NCBI RefSeq assembly: GCF_026183735.1
Contig: NZ_JAPFRE010000016.1
Span: 157,985-221,984, forward strand
Direction of reading: 5' to 3'
Source of the DNA: Alteromonas sp. ASW11-130
GTDB lineage: Bacteria; Pseudomonadota; Gammaproteobacteria; Enterobacterales; Alteromonadaceae
Length of the DNA stretch: 64,000 nucleotides
Shown here: in pieces, positions 49,265 to 57,417 of the stretch
How positions within the stretch are numbered: the stretch's first letter is position 1
Layout: the number at the start of each line of letters is the position of its first letter
The notes under the pieces: generated by a model
The model's database searches: none
The model's input: only the letters and a program-made list of their open reading frames with translations
Told to the model about the DNA's origin: nothing
Program-made: the position numbers and the translations under genes

Positions 49265-49936
49265 ATGCAGCAATATTTTATCACCGGTACGGATACCGAG
49301 GTGGGAAAAACCTATGTCAGTCGATATTTGTTAATGGCCGCGGCTAGTGCCGGACTTACTACGCTGGGCTACAAACCTGTTTCTGCGGGGGGGGTACATA
49401 TTGATAATCAGTTAGTGAACGAAGACGCTAAGACACTACAACAGGCTTCTACTATTTCACTTTCTATTTCACAAATAAACCCCATCGCATTCGCGCCACC
49501 TATCGCGCCCCACATTGCAGCAGAAATGGAAAATACATCTATCGACATTGAAACGATTGACAACGGTATCAATCAACTACGTGCGGAAAATCCGGATGTT
49601 ATTCTGGTGGAAGGAGCCGGCGGATGGCGCTTGCCAATAGGGCAGGGGCGCTATTTATCGGATGTAGTAAAGCATTGGCAGATGGATGTTATCCTTGTGG
49701 TAGGCATGCGATTAGGCTGTTTAAATCACGCCTTATTGACAGCTGAAGCGATTAAAGCTGATGGGTTGAAGCTCAAAGGGTGGATAGCCAATCAACTCTG
49801 TGACCAGATGCAAAATTACCAACAAAATATTGAAACGCTGGAGAAGCATTTAGAAGCACCGAAACTGGCTGATATTCCCTTCGGACAGCCAGGTTCAGAT
49901 AAAGTGTTAAGTCAGTTAGCGAAGATATTCGGTTAG
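49265..49936 (+). CDS. bioD: dethiobiotin synthetase BioD
   Basis: ATP-dependent ring closure of diaminopelargonate to dethiobiotin. The ATG at 49265 gives 223 residues starting MQQYFITGTDTEVGKTYVSR, with the P-loop GTDTEVGKT at the expected place. YKPVSAG, EGAGGWRLPI and VVGMRLGCLNHALLT are family marks. Its 3' end overlaps the convergent pepE gene by 21 bases. Confidence 0.95.
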   Translation: MQQYFITGTDTEVGKTYVSRYLLMAAASAGLTTLGYKPVSAGGVHIDNQLVNEDAKTLQQASTISLSISQINPIAFAPPIAPHIAAEMENTSIDIETIDNGINQLRAENPDVILVEGAGGWRLPIGQGRYLSDVVKHWQMDVILVVGMRLGCLNHALLTAEAIKADGLKLKGWIANQLCDQMQNYQQNIETLEKHLEAPKLADIPFGQPGSDKVLSQLAKIFG

Positions 49937-50629
49937 GTCTTGGCCCGCTTTAATCGTCGTTTTACTTTCGCCTAAAAACACAAAACCGTCATTGGTGCCT
50001 TCTAGGGACAATGTACCTTTGCTTAATAGCAGTGCCGTACCCTCTCTAATCGCGATAACGGGCGTGGTTGGATTTAAGCGGGTGAATTCCTGTAATCGGT
50101 CATCTCTCGTTTCGCCATTATGTCCAGGCGGGTGGAAGTCGGTGTAATGCGGATTGATTTGACAAGGCAGAATATTCAGCGCATTAAATGAAGGAGGTTC
50201 GATGATGGGCATATCATTAGTTGTGCGAATCGTCGCTCCACATATATTAGAACCTGCACTCCACCCAATGTACGGCGTACCTCCCCCAATAACCTGGCGC
50301 AAAGGTTCAACTAAACCATGATGATAAAGGGTAGCAAGTAAGTGAAAAGTGTTGCCGCCGCCTACAAGAATTGCTTGATTATTGGCGTCGGACTCAAGTA
50401 CCGCGCGTAATGGCTCGGCGAAGGTATGCAAACCAATGACATTGCACTCTGGTAACGCGGTCTGAACTTTCTGAGTATATTCATCCCAACCAATTGATAC
50501 ACCAGCAAAAGGAACAAACAGTACCTCGCGCCTTTCGCCTAAATGTGACAGAATAGGTTGTTTGGCATGTTCCAGGTATTCTTCATTTCCTGCACGTGAA
50601 CTGCTAAGCATTAATACATGTGATGTCAT
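49916..50629 (-). CDS. pepE: peptidase E (alpha-aspartyl dipeptidase)
   Basis: Serine dipeptidase of family S51 that cleaves Asp-Xaa dipeptides. The ATG at 50629 gives 237 residues (E. coli PepE: 229). The nucleophile motif GWSAGSNICG is intact, with VGGGNTFHLL upstream, and NPHYTDFHPPGHNGETRDDR contains the conserved His. A longer start at 50653 has no support. It is read toward bioD and overlaps its 3' end. Confidence 0.92.
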   Translation of the reverse strand: MTSHVLMLSSSRAGNEEYLEHAKQPILSHLGERREVLFVPFAGVSIGWDEYTQKVQTALPECNVIGLHTFAEPLRAVLESDANNQAILVGGGNTFHLLATLYHHGLVEPLRQVIGGGTPYIGWSAGSNICGATIRTTNDMPIIEPPSFNALNILPCQINPHYTDFHPPGHNGETRDDRLQEFTRLNPTTPVIAIREGTALLLSKGTLSLEGTNDGFVFLGESKTTIKAGQDLTEYLR

Positions 50630-50719
50630 AGTCGTTTTTATTAGCCGGTACATTTTATAATGTAAGGCATTTTAGGCTGCATCGCGTTAAGTTACAAAGA
50701 TTTATATTGGAAGGTTCTA

Positions 50720-51187
50720 ATGCAGCAAAAACCTGCGGTCTTATTCGTATGCCTGGGGAATATTTGTCGTTCACCAACAGCAGAAGCTGTCTTTAGGCAA
50801 AAAGTCCAGGAAAGCGGCCTTAGCGTTGATATTGACTCTGCAGGAACGCACGGTTACCACATTGGTAGTCCTCCTGATAAACGGTCTCGGGCAGTAGCAG
50901 AGTCCAGAGGGTACAAGTTTGACGGGCTAAAATGTCGACGGGTACAGGAAGATGATTTCAAGCGTTTTGATTATATTCTGGCAATGGATCACAGTAACTT
51001 AAGTAACTTAAAAGACATGAGTGAGAAAAAATATCACCATAAGATTAAGTTATTTTTAGATTTTGCAGATGATCCCCATACGGAGGTCCCCGACCCTTAT
51101 TACGGAGGGAAAAAAGGCTTTGAACTTGTACTGGAACTGATTGAAATGGCAAGTGATGGATTAATTGCCCATTTAAAGACGCAATGA
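50720..51187 (+). CDS. low-molecular-weight protein tyrosine phosphatase
   Basis: Cysteine-based phosphatase of 155 residues. The P-loop CLGNICR (Cys11 to Arg17) is directly after the first beta strand, and the general acid is Asp125 in VPDPYYGG. It resembles eukaryotic-type LMW-PTPs rather than Wzb, and no capsule tyrosine kinase is nearby. Its stop overlaps the btuC start by four bases, an odd operon partner. Confidence 0.92.
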   Translation: MQQKPAVLFVCLGNICRSPTAEAVFRQKVQESGLSVDIDSAGTHGYHIGSPPDKRSRAVAESRGYKFDGLKCRRVQEDDFKRFDYILAMDHSNLSNLKDMSEKKYHHKIKLFLDFADDPHTEVPDPYYGGKKGFELVLELIEMASDGLIAHLKTQ

Positions 51188-52143
51188 AGCTACGGTGGTG
51201 GTTGCCCTATACGTTGCTGATGGCGGTGATAGCGGTAGCATGCACGATTATAATGCACGATTGGCAAAGTTATAGTGACCCAACGTTACGTAATCACATC
51301 ATATTAACTCTTCAACTTCCCTTAATCACTAACGCTATTTTAGTAGGAGCGACCTTAGCGATAAGTGGTGGGACATTACAAGTAGTATTACGAAACCCCT
51401 TGGCCGATCCGGGTATCATAGGGATTACGAGCGGAGCAAGTTTGTTTGCCGCCGGATTATTGCTCGTACCTTTTGCGATACCTTTGCCCATGCATTATCT
51501 ATTACCTTTTGGCTGTTTTATCGGTGCATTGTTTTCAACCTGGCTAATTTTCAAGATGGCGAGACGCCTTAACAATGCCGCCTCAGCGGTTATTTTAGCA
51601 GGTATCGCCATTTCTACCTTAGCTGGAGCCATAATTGGCTGGTTATATTTAATTGCCGATGCCAGCGCAATGCGTAATCTTACCTTTTGGATAATGGGCA
51701 GCTTGCATCAGGCCGACTGGGTCTTGTTGTCGTTAAGTGGGCCAATAATGTTGCTTAGTATTGGCTTTCAACTTTACTACGCTAAACAAATGAATCTTCT
51801 CTATGCTGGCGAGCTGGCAACAGCGGCGGCAGGGGTGAGCCCTCAATCACTCATCAATAAATGTTTATTAGTGACTGCGCTTGGCGTGGGGGCGGCCGTT
51901 TCAGTATCGGGTTCAATTGCATTTATCGGATTACTGGTACCACATGTAATGCGGTTCTTTGTTGGTCACGATAATCAGAAATTACTCCCGGTGGCCGCCC
52001 TGACAGGAGCATTGCTGCTACTATTGGTGGTTGCGGTAGCCGAACTATTCGCCATCATTTCTTTACCGGTCTCTATGGTAACTGCAACCATAGGGGGGCC
52101 GATGTTGTTAGCAGTATTGTACCGCGGCAGGTGGCGGGCATGA
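51184..52143 (+). CDS. btuC: vitamin B12-type ABC transporter permease BtuC
   Basis: FecCD-family permease of 319 residues with about ten helices. Signatures: GATLAISGGTLQVVLRNPLA, DPGIIGITSGAS, MRNLTFWIMGSL, and the ATPase-contact loop AFIGLLVPHVMRFFVGHDNQ. It fits BtuC better than typical siderophore permeases in length and in its pairing with a BtuD-like ATPase. No binding-protein gene is adjacent. It overlaps btuD by ATGA. Confidence 0.8.
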   Translation: MKLRWWLPYTLLMAVIAVACTIIMHDWQSYSDPTLRNHIILTLQLPLITNAILVGATLAISGGTLQVVLRNPLADPGIIGITSGASLFAAGLLLVPFAIPLPMHYLLPFGCFIGALFSTWLIFKMARRLNNAASAVILAGIAISTLAGAIIGWLYLIADASAMRNLTFWIMGSLHQADWVLLSLSGPIMLLSIGFQLYYAKQMNLLYAGELATAAAGVSPQSLINKCLLVTALGVGAAVSVSGSIAFIGLLVPHVMRFFVGHDNQKLLPVAALTGALLLLLVVAVAELFAIISLPVSMVTATIGGPMLLAVLYRGRWRA

Positions 52144-52898
52144 GTTATCTTTCCCTCGTCGATATATCAGTTGACGATCGTCTGGATAAGGTTACCTGTC
52201 AGGTAGAAAAGGGCACCGTAGTGCATGTGTTGGGTGAGAATGGTGCCGGTAAATCTACGGCGCTTCTGGTCATTTCGGGATTACTAGCGTTTGCGTCAGG
52301 AGAGGTTTTTTATCAACGTCGAAAATTGAAAGGCATATCACTTTCTGAGCTGGCCACGTTCAGATGTTTTCATCAACAGGGAGTACAACCCGTCTTCGAT
52401 TTGCACGTCGACGAATATCTTAGTTTTTATCGACTCAATAAAGTGGATATTCCTCAAAAACTTGAGCAAGCGTTTGAAATACAACATCTTTTAAGAAAGA
52501 GCATCACCGCGCTTTCTGGCGGAGAGCTGCAACGTATTGAGCTTTGTCGTTCGCTTATCCAAGTATGGCCAGCAATCGAAAGCGGCCAAGCGTTACTTAT
52601 CTTTGATGAGCCTTTGCAAGCGTTGGATATACGTCATCAGCTTTCGTTTCTTACATTGACAAGACAACTTGCCGAAAGAGGGAATACGCTCTTATTAAGC
52701 TCGCATCATATAGATCATAGTGCGCGTTACGCCGATTTAATCTGGTGTTTTCAAAACGGTAAACTGATTGCGCAGGGCGGTGCTGATGAAATCATTACGC
52801 CACATATTCTTGAGCGGACTTATCAATGCCAATTTGATGTAAAAGAAAGCGGGAATAGCTGGCAAATTGACGCTTTAAGAGCTTCTGATCCCCGTTAA
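52140..52898 (+). CDS. btuD: vitamin B12-type ABC transporter ATPase BtuD
   Basis: ABC ATPase of 252 residues. Walker A is GENGAGKST, the signature is ALSGGELQRIELCRSL, Walker B is LLIFDEPLQALD, and the switch His is in LLSSHHIDHS. The D-loop form and the segment FHQQGVQPVFDLHVDEYLSF parallel E. coli BtuD. The ATG at 52140 overlaps the btuC stop; an upstream GTG at 52131 is less likely. Confidence 0.8.
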   Translation: MSYLSLVDISVDDRLDKVTCQVEKGTVVHVLGENGAGKSTALLVISGLLAFASGEVFYQRRKLKGISLSELATFRCFHQQGVQPVFDLHVDEYLSFYRLNKVDIPQKLEQAFEIQHLLRKSITALSGGELQRIELCRSLIQVWPAIESGQALLIFDEPLQALDIRHQLSFLTLTRQLAERGNTLLLSSHHIDHSARYADLIWCFQNGKLIAQGGADEIITPHILERTYQCQFDVKESGNSWQIDALRASDPR

Positions 52899-53056
52899 CT
52901 GTGGTAAGCTTCAATTCAACAAGGTATGTATCGCCAAAATAATAACAACAATTACCCTGCCTATGTATGAATACGTTTTGGATACTCTTTAGGGGTAGAT
53001 CATTTGTGTTCGTTCAAGACTGTCATTTTGCTTAGTACAAAAGTTAAGGAGAGAAA

Positions 53057-54400
53057 GTGAGTCAGTGGCGTCCGGATAGCTGGAGAAGTAAGCCCATTCT
53101 GCAGCAACCTGTGTATGAAGATCAGCACCAGCTGGCAAAGGTTGAGAGTAAGTTAAGTACGTACCCTCCGTTAGTATTTGCCGAGGAAACACGAGAACTC
53201 TATCGTCAACTTGGTGAAGTCAGTCAAGGTCACGGTTTTTTGTTACAGGGTGGGGATTGCGCAGAGTCGTTTTCTGAATTTAACGCACCTAAAATACGCG
53301 ATACATTCAAGGTATTGCTGCAAATGGCAATTGTCCTGACATTCGCCGGTCGGTGCCCGGTCACAAAAGTGACCCGAATGGCAGGGCAGTACGCAAAGCC
53401 TCGTTCAGCCGATTTAGAAACTATAGATGGCGTTAGTCTGCCAAGTTATCGAGGCGACATAATCAATAGTTTCGAGTTTACTGAAGCAGCTCGTCGGCCA
53501 GACCCCAATCGTATGCTTGAGGCATATCATCATAGTGCGGCAACCCTTAACCTGTTACGCGCTTTCGCGCAAGGCGGGCTGGCCGATTTACATCAGGTTA
53601 GCCGGTGGAACATGGCGTTTGTTGAAAATAATCCACTTAAAGAACGCTACCATGATATGGCCACGCGAATTCAGGATACGCTGGCGTTTATGGATGTTAT
53701 CGGCATTAATTCTACAACCAGTGCCACCCTCCATGAGACGTCCTTGTTTACCTCACACGAGGCCTTGTTGCTTAATTATGAACAGGCGCTTACCCGAGTT
53801 GATACGTTAACCGGCAAGCCTTACAACTGTTCAGCGCATATGCTATGGATAGGTGAACGCACTCGTCAGCTAGACCATGCTCATATTGAATTCTTTCGTG
53901 GCCTGCATAATCCAATAGGGGTGAAAGTAGGACCTACCATGCAGGAAGATGAGTTGATTAGATTAATTGACGCGCTTAATCCTGAAAATGACCCCGGGCG
54001 ATTAACACTCATTACTCGAATGGGGGCAGATACCCTTGCTGAAAATTTACCCCGTTTATTGCGTCGGGTTAAAACTGAAGGCAGACACGTTGTCTGGAGT
54101 TCTGATCCCATGCATGGAAATACGTTCAAAGCGTCTAGCGGATACAAAACCCGTAACTTTGACGCCATCTTAAGTGAGATAAAGCAGTTTTTTGCGGCTC
54201 ACGACGCAGAGGGCACCCATGCGGGAGGGATTCATTTAGAAATGACAGGGCAGCACGTTACTGAGTGCACGGGTGGTGCCTACCAAATCAGCGATGACGA
54301 TCTGAAGCAAGCGTATAAAACCCAATGCGATCCTCGGTTAAACGCGGATCAGGTGTTGGAAATGGCATTTTTAGTTGCCGATCACCTGCGCCAAGCCTGA
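53057..54400 (+). CDS. class II 3-deoxy-7-phosphoheptulonate (DAHP) synthase
   Basis: First enzyme of the shikimate pathway: PEP plus erythrose-4-phosphate. The 447-residue protein belongs to the class II (plant/actinobacterial-type) family: [28 protein letters not shown] with the metal-binding Cys, [19 protein letters not shown] and WSSDPMHGN. It starts at a GTG with AAGGAGA upstream. It is unrelated in sequence to the AroF/G/H enzymes common in gammaproteobacteria. No secondary-metabolite genes are adjacent. Confidence 0.93.
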   Translation: MSQWRPDSWRSKPILQQPVYEDQHQLAKVESKLSTYPPLVFAEETRELYRQLGEVSQGHGFLLQGGDCAESFSEFNAPKIRDTFKVLLQMAIVLTFAGRCPVTKVTRMAGQYAKPRSADLETIDGVSLPSYRGDIINSFEFTEAARRPDPNRMLEAYHHSAATLNLLRAFAQGGLADLHQVSRWNMAFVENNPLKERYHDMATRIQDTLAFMDVIGINSTTSATLHETSLFTSHEALLLNYEQALTRVDTLTGKPYNCSAHMLWIGERTRQLDHAHIEFFRGLHNPIGVKVGPTMQEDELIRLIDALNPENDPGRLTLITRMGADTLAENLPRLLRRVKTEGRHVVWSSDPMHGNTFKASSGYKTRNFDAILSEIKQFFAAHDAEGTHAGGIHLEMTGQHVTECTGGAYQISDDDLKQAYKTQCDPRLNADQVLEMAFLVADHLRQA

Positions 54401-54412
54401 CTACATTCAAAA

Positions 54413-54817
54413 TCAGCTTAATTCGCTGGCGATATATTTCGTCAGCACATCCTCTCTTTCAGCTTCGGTTAATATACCACTGAATATTGTGCGTCTGCGT
54501 AAGTGCGTAATCCTTTGCTCTTTACTTAGCACCATTTCTCGAAACATCAGTGGCTCAACATAAGTCGCTAATATGCCTTCCCATAACAAAGCGCTACCGT
54601 AACTAAGTATATTCATCTTTTGGTAACGTTTAAGGTTGTCTTGTAAAACTTCGAACAACTGGGGGCGGGAGATCACTTTTTCGACCATGGCTTTATGTAA
54701 TGCTAGAATTTGTCGGTCGATAATAATTTGTTTTTGGCGATTAGATCTCAAAACATACGTCCAGAAATGTTGCAAATCAGGCTGTATAAGTATACAGTTT
54801 TTTGAGATCGATACCAA
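54413..54817 (-). CDS. hypothetical protein (up to 134 aa)
   Basis: Unrecognised, predicted helical and soluble. The longest form starts with TTG at 54817; no clear ribosome-binding site is visible, so the real start could lie further in, for example at the ATG giving MVEKVISRPQLFEVLQD. The C-terminal part (ILTEAEREDVLTKYIASEL) looks ordered. It converges on the DAHP synthase gene and diverges from the DUF3224 gene. Confidence 0.55.
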   Translation of the reverse strand: MVSISKNCILIQPDLQHFWTYVLRSNRQKQIIIDRQILALHKAMVEKVISRPQLFEVLQDNLKRYQKMNILSYGSALLWEGILATYVEPLMFREMVLSKEQRITHLRRRTIFSGILTEAEREDVLTKYIASELS

Positions 54818-54840
54818 CCAACTTGCGTAAGGAGTAATGC

Positions 54841-55245
54841 ATGAAAAAAGTGGTAGGCGAGTTTGATGTAGAACTTAAACCCATTGAGCCCACATTTATG
54901 GCAGATGATGATAATACGGTTAATCGTATGACGATCGATAAGACTTATAAAGGCGACTTAACTGCCTCGGGTAAAGGCGAAATGTTAAGCGTTATAACGC
55001 CAGTGAAAGGCTCTGCCGGCTATGTTGCTATGGAGATTATCAAGGGAACACTTGAGGGTAAAAGGGGGGCGTTTGTTGTACAGCACAGTGGCATTATGGG
55101 GCCTTCTGGCGAGGTTCTGAATATCCCAATTATTCCGAACTCAGGCTCAGAAGAGTTGTCTGGTATTGTAGGCTCAATGAATATCAAATTGGAAAATGGT
55201 AAACATTTTTATGAGCTTGAGTACGGATTGCAGGATGCCGACTAG
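54841..55245 (+). CDS. DUF3224 domain protein
   Basis: A 134-residue protein of the DUF3224 family, a small allene-oxide-cyclase-like barrel of unknown function. Visible are FDVELKPIEPTF at the start, MTIDKTYKGDLTASGKGEML, GSAGYVAMEIIKGTLEGK and FVVQHSGIM. TAAGGAG lies seven bases before the ATG. It ends tail-to-tail with the DUF3820 gene, almost touching it. Confidence 0.85.
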   Translation: MKKVVGEFDVELKPIEPTFMADDDNTVNRMTIDKTYKGDLTASGKGEMLSVITPVKGSAGYVAMEIIKGTLEGKRGAFVVQHSGIMGPSGEVLNIPIIPNSGSEELSGIVGSMNIKLENGKHFYELEYGLQDAD

Positions 55246-55246
55246 G

Positions 55247-55456
55247 TTAATTGTTTCGTATCAACGGACTGACCGTTTTTTCAAGTCCGTTTAACTTTAT
55301 TTCATAAATTAAGGCGAGCTGTTCGCCCAGTCGCCCGTCAGGAAAACCTTGTTGGTGAAACCACACGAGATACGGTTCAGGTAAATGGATGAGTTTTCTA
55401 CCTGAATATTTACCAAATGGCATAACCTGGTTGATCGCTTCTTCTACGGGATTAAT
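55247..55456 (-). CDS. DUF3820 family protein, possible ATT start
   Basis: Small conserved protein with the DUF3820 core MPFGKYSGRKLIHLPEPYL, VWFHQQGFPDGRLGEQ and LALIYEIKLNGLE. The first ATG is at 55423 and would give 58 residues, cutting the N-terminus short. The frame extends upstream only to 55465. There an ATT at 55456 lies seven bases after a perfect AAGGAG and overlaps the TAA of the upstream ABC gene (ATTAA). I list this 69-residue form; the ATG form is the conservative alternative. The gene is co-transcribed with the exporter. Confidence 0.75.
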   Translation of the reverse strand: MNPVEEAINQVMPFGKYSGRKLIHLPEPYLVWFHQQGFPDGRLGEQLALIYEIKLNGLEKTVSPLIRNN

Positions 55457-57242
55457 GCGTCGACTCCTTTAGTTGTGCGTTCCACAGTTTGGCATAGCGC
55501 CCATTCTTTTTGAGTAACTGGCTGTGCGTGCCTCGCTCCGCTATTTCGCCTTGATGTAAAACTATAATAGTATCTGCATCAACGACAGTGGATAGGCGGT
55601 GGGCAATAATGAGTGTGCTAGCCGACCGTGCTACAAGATTAATTGCTTGCATCACACGTTTTTCAGCGTGTGTATCTAAAGACGAAGTGGCTTCATCAAA
55701 CAATAAAAAAGGGGGATTCTTTAACAGAACTCGCGCGATTGCAATACGTTGTTTTTCCCCACCTGAAACTTTTAATCCTCGTTCACCCACTTTTGTGTTT
55801 TCTTTTGCAGGTAACGATTCAATGAAAGGGGATAGTTGAGCTTGTTCTATAGCGTGCCAAACTTCTTTATCAGATGCAGTGGGGTTACCATATTTTACAT
55901 TTTCCCAGATGGAATCATTGAAAAGTACTGTATCTTGCGGGACCACACCGAATGCTTTGCGTAAAGACTGCTGACTGACAGTGCGAATATCCGTTTGATC
56001 TACCAAAATCGCCCCTGAACTGACATCATAAAATCGAAATAACAGTTTTACTAATGTAGATTTACCGCCACCGCTTTCTCCCACTACTGCCACTTTTTGA
56101 CCTGGTTCGATGGTAAAACTGACATTTTTTAAAATAGGTCTATTGTCGTCATAACTAAAGTTAACGGTATCAAAAGTTAACCTACTCGATTGAACACAAA
56201 GAGGGGGTGCGTCAGACTTATCTTCGATAGTTGAACGCTTTTCTAAAATGGTAAAAAGATTATCAATGTTAGCTATAGCGCCACGAATTTCCCGATAGAC
56301 AAAGCCCAGAAAATTAAGAGGTGTGAAAATTTGCATAGTAAAAGCATTGATAAGTACGAAATCGCCAATTGTCATTTTTTGTGCTGCAACGTCAAATGCT
56401 GCCATAGCCATCATTGCGGTCATAGCGAGAGCAATAATTAAGGCCTGGCCACCATTAAGTGCAAAAAGGGAAAGGCGATTTTTTCTTCGCGCTGTTTCCC
56501 AATGCGCCAATGAATTGTCATAGTGGCGACTTTCGTACTGCTCGTTATTAAAGTACTTAACCGTTTCATAATTCAACAAGCTATCAATAGCCCTGGAATT
56601 GCTGGCTGAATCGGCCTGATTCATCTCATTGACAAAATGAGTACGCCAGTTCGTAGCGATGATTGAAAAGGCCACATAGCAAACTACCGATAGCAGAATA
56701 ATTACTGCGTAGCCAGCCCCGTACTGGCTAAGTAATAGCGCGGCCACGATAAATATTTCAATAAAGGTAGGTACAATGTTGAACACTAAAAAGCGCATCA
56801 AAAAGCTAACGCCGCTGCTGCCGCGCTCAATGTCCCTGGCCAGTCCACCCGTTTGACGATTAAGATGGTAGGATAAATCTAACGAGTGTAAATGATTGAA
56901 CACTGCCAGCCCCAAACGGCGCATAGCGCGTTCAGTAACCCGACCAAAAAGTGTGTCACGAACTTCTGATAATAATACGTTCAATAGGCGTAAGCTTCCA
57001 TAGGCGATGACCAGGGCCGTTACCACGACTATGGCTATGTCAGCTGGGGACGGCGCATTTAATGAATCCACGGTATATTTCAAAATATAAGGTAGACCGA
57101 TAGTAGCGATTTTGGCACCAATCAGGCATAGCAAAGCAACGAAAATGCGGCTTTTAAACTCTAAGAGGTAGGGGAGTAGCAGAGGAAAAACTTGCCAACG
57201 TATAGGGGTGTTAGTTGCTGTGGGAAAACGGCTCGAACGCAT
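55452..57242 (-). CDS. Atm1-type ABC exporter (fused permease and ATPase)
   Basis: Half-transporter of 596 residues: six helices in the first 320 residues, then an ABC domain with Walker A GESGGGKST, signature KVSGGEKQRIAIARVLL, Walker B FLLFDEATSSLD and switch AHRLSTV. The helical part has the Atm1/ABCB7/HMT hallmarks LNRQTGGLARDIERG and LLNYETVKYFNNE. Bacterial members export glutathione-linked or heavy-metal species, and mitochondrial members serve Fe-S biogenesis; the substrate here is inferred. It overlaps the DUF3820 gene. Confidence 0.9.
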   Translation of the reverse strand: MRSSRFPTATNTPIRWQVFPLLLPYLLEFKSRIFVALLCLIGAKIATIGLPYILKYTVDSLNAPSPADIAIVVVTALVIAYGSLRLLNVLLSEVRDTLFGRVTERAMRRLGLAVFNHLHSLDLSYHLNRQTGGLARDIERGSSGVSFLMRFLVFNIVPTFIEIFIVAALLLSQYGAGYAVIILLSVVCYVAFSIIATNWRTHFVNEMNQADSASNSRAIDSLLNYETVKYFNNEQYESRHYDNSLAHWETARRKNRLSLFALNGGQALIIALAMTAMMAMAAFDVAAQKMTIGDFVLINAFTMQIFTPLNFLGFVYREIRGAIANIDNLFTILEKRSTIEDKSDAPPLCVQSSRLTFDTVNFSYDDNRPILKNVSFTIEPGQKVAVVGESGGGKSTLVKLLFRFYDVSSGAILVDQTDIRTVSQQSLRKAFGVVPQDTVLFNDSIWENVKYGNPTASDKEVWHAIEQAQLSPFIESLPAKENTKVGERGLKVSGGEKQRIAIARVLLKNPPFLLFDEATSSLDTHAEKRVMQAINLVARSASTLIIAHRLSTVVDADTIIVLHQGEIAERGTHSQLLKKNGRYAKLWNAQLKESTH

Positions 57243-57417
57243 AAGTAGCTTAAATGGAAACGTAATTAATTTTGTTTCTGAATTTTTCCGATTCTATGTT
57301 TAATTACCACAACAATAAATCTTTATCTGTTAATTTGTTTGGTAGAAGAAGTATAAGCTTTTGGTGTGAATTACCATCCATTAAGGTTAAAATACTGACA
57401 CGTTCAAAGTTTGTTAA

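Noticed and set aside
55263..55291. Inverted repeat AACGGACT/AGTCCGTT as a terminator for the DUF3224 gene
   Set aside because: It lies inside the DUF3820 coding region and lacks a following T run on the plus strand.
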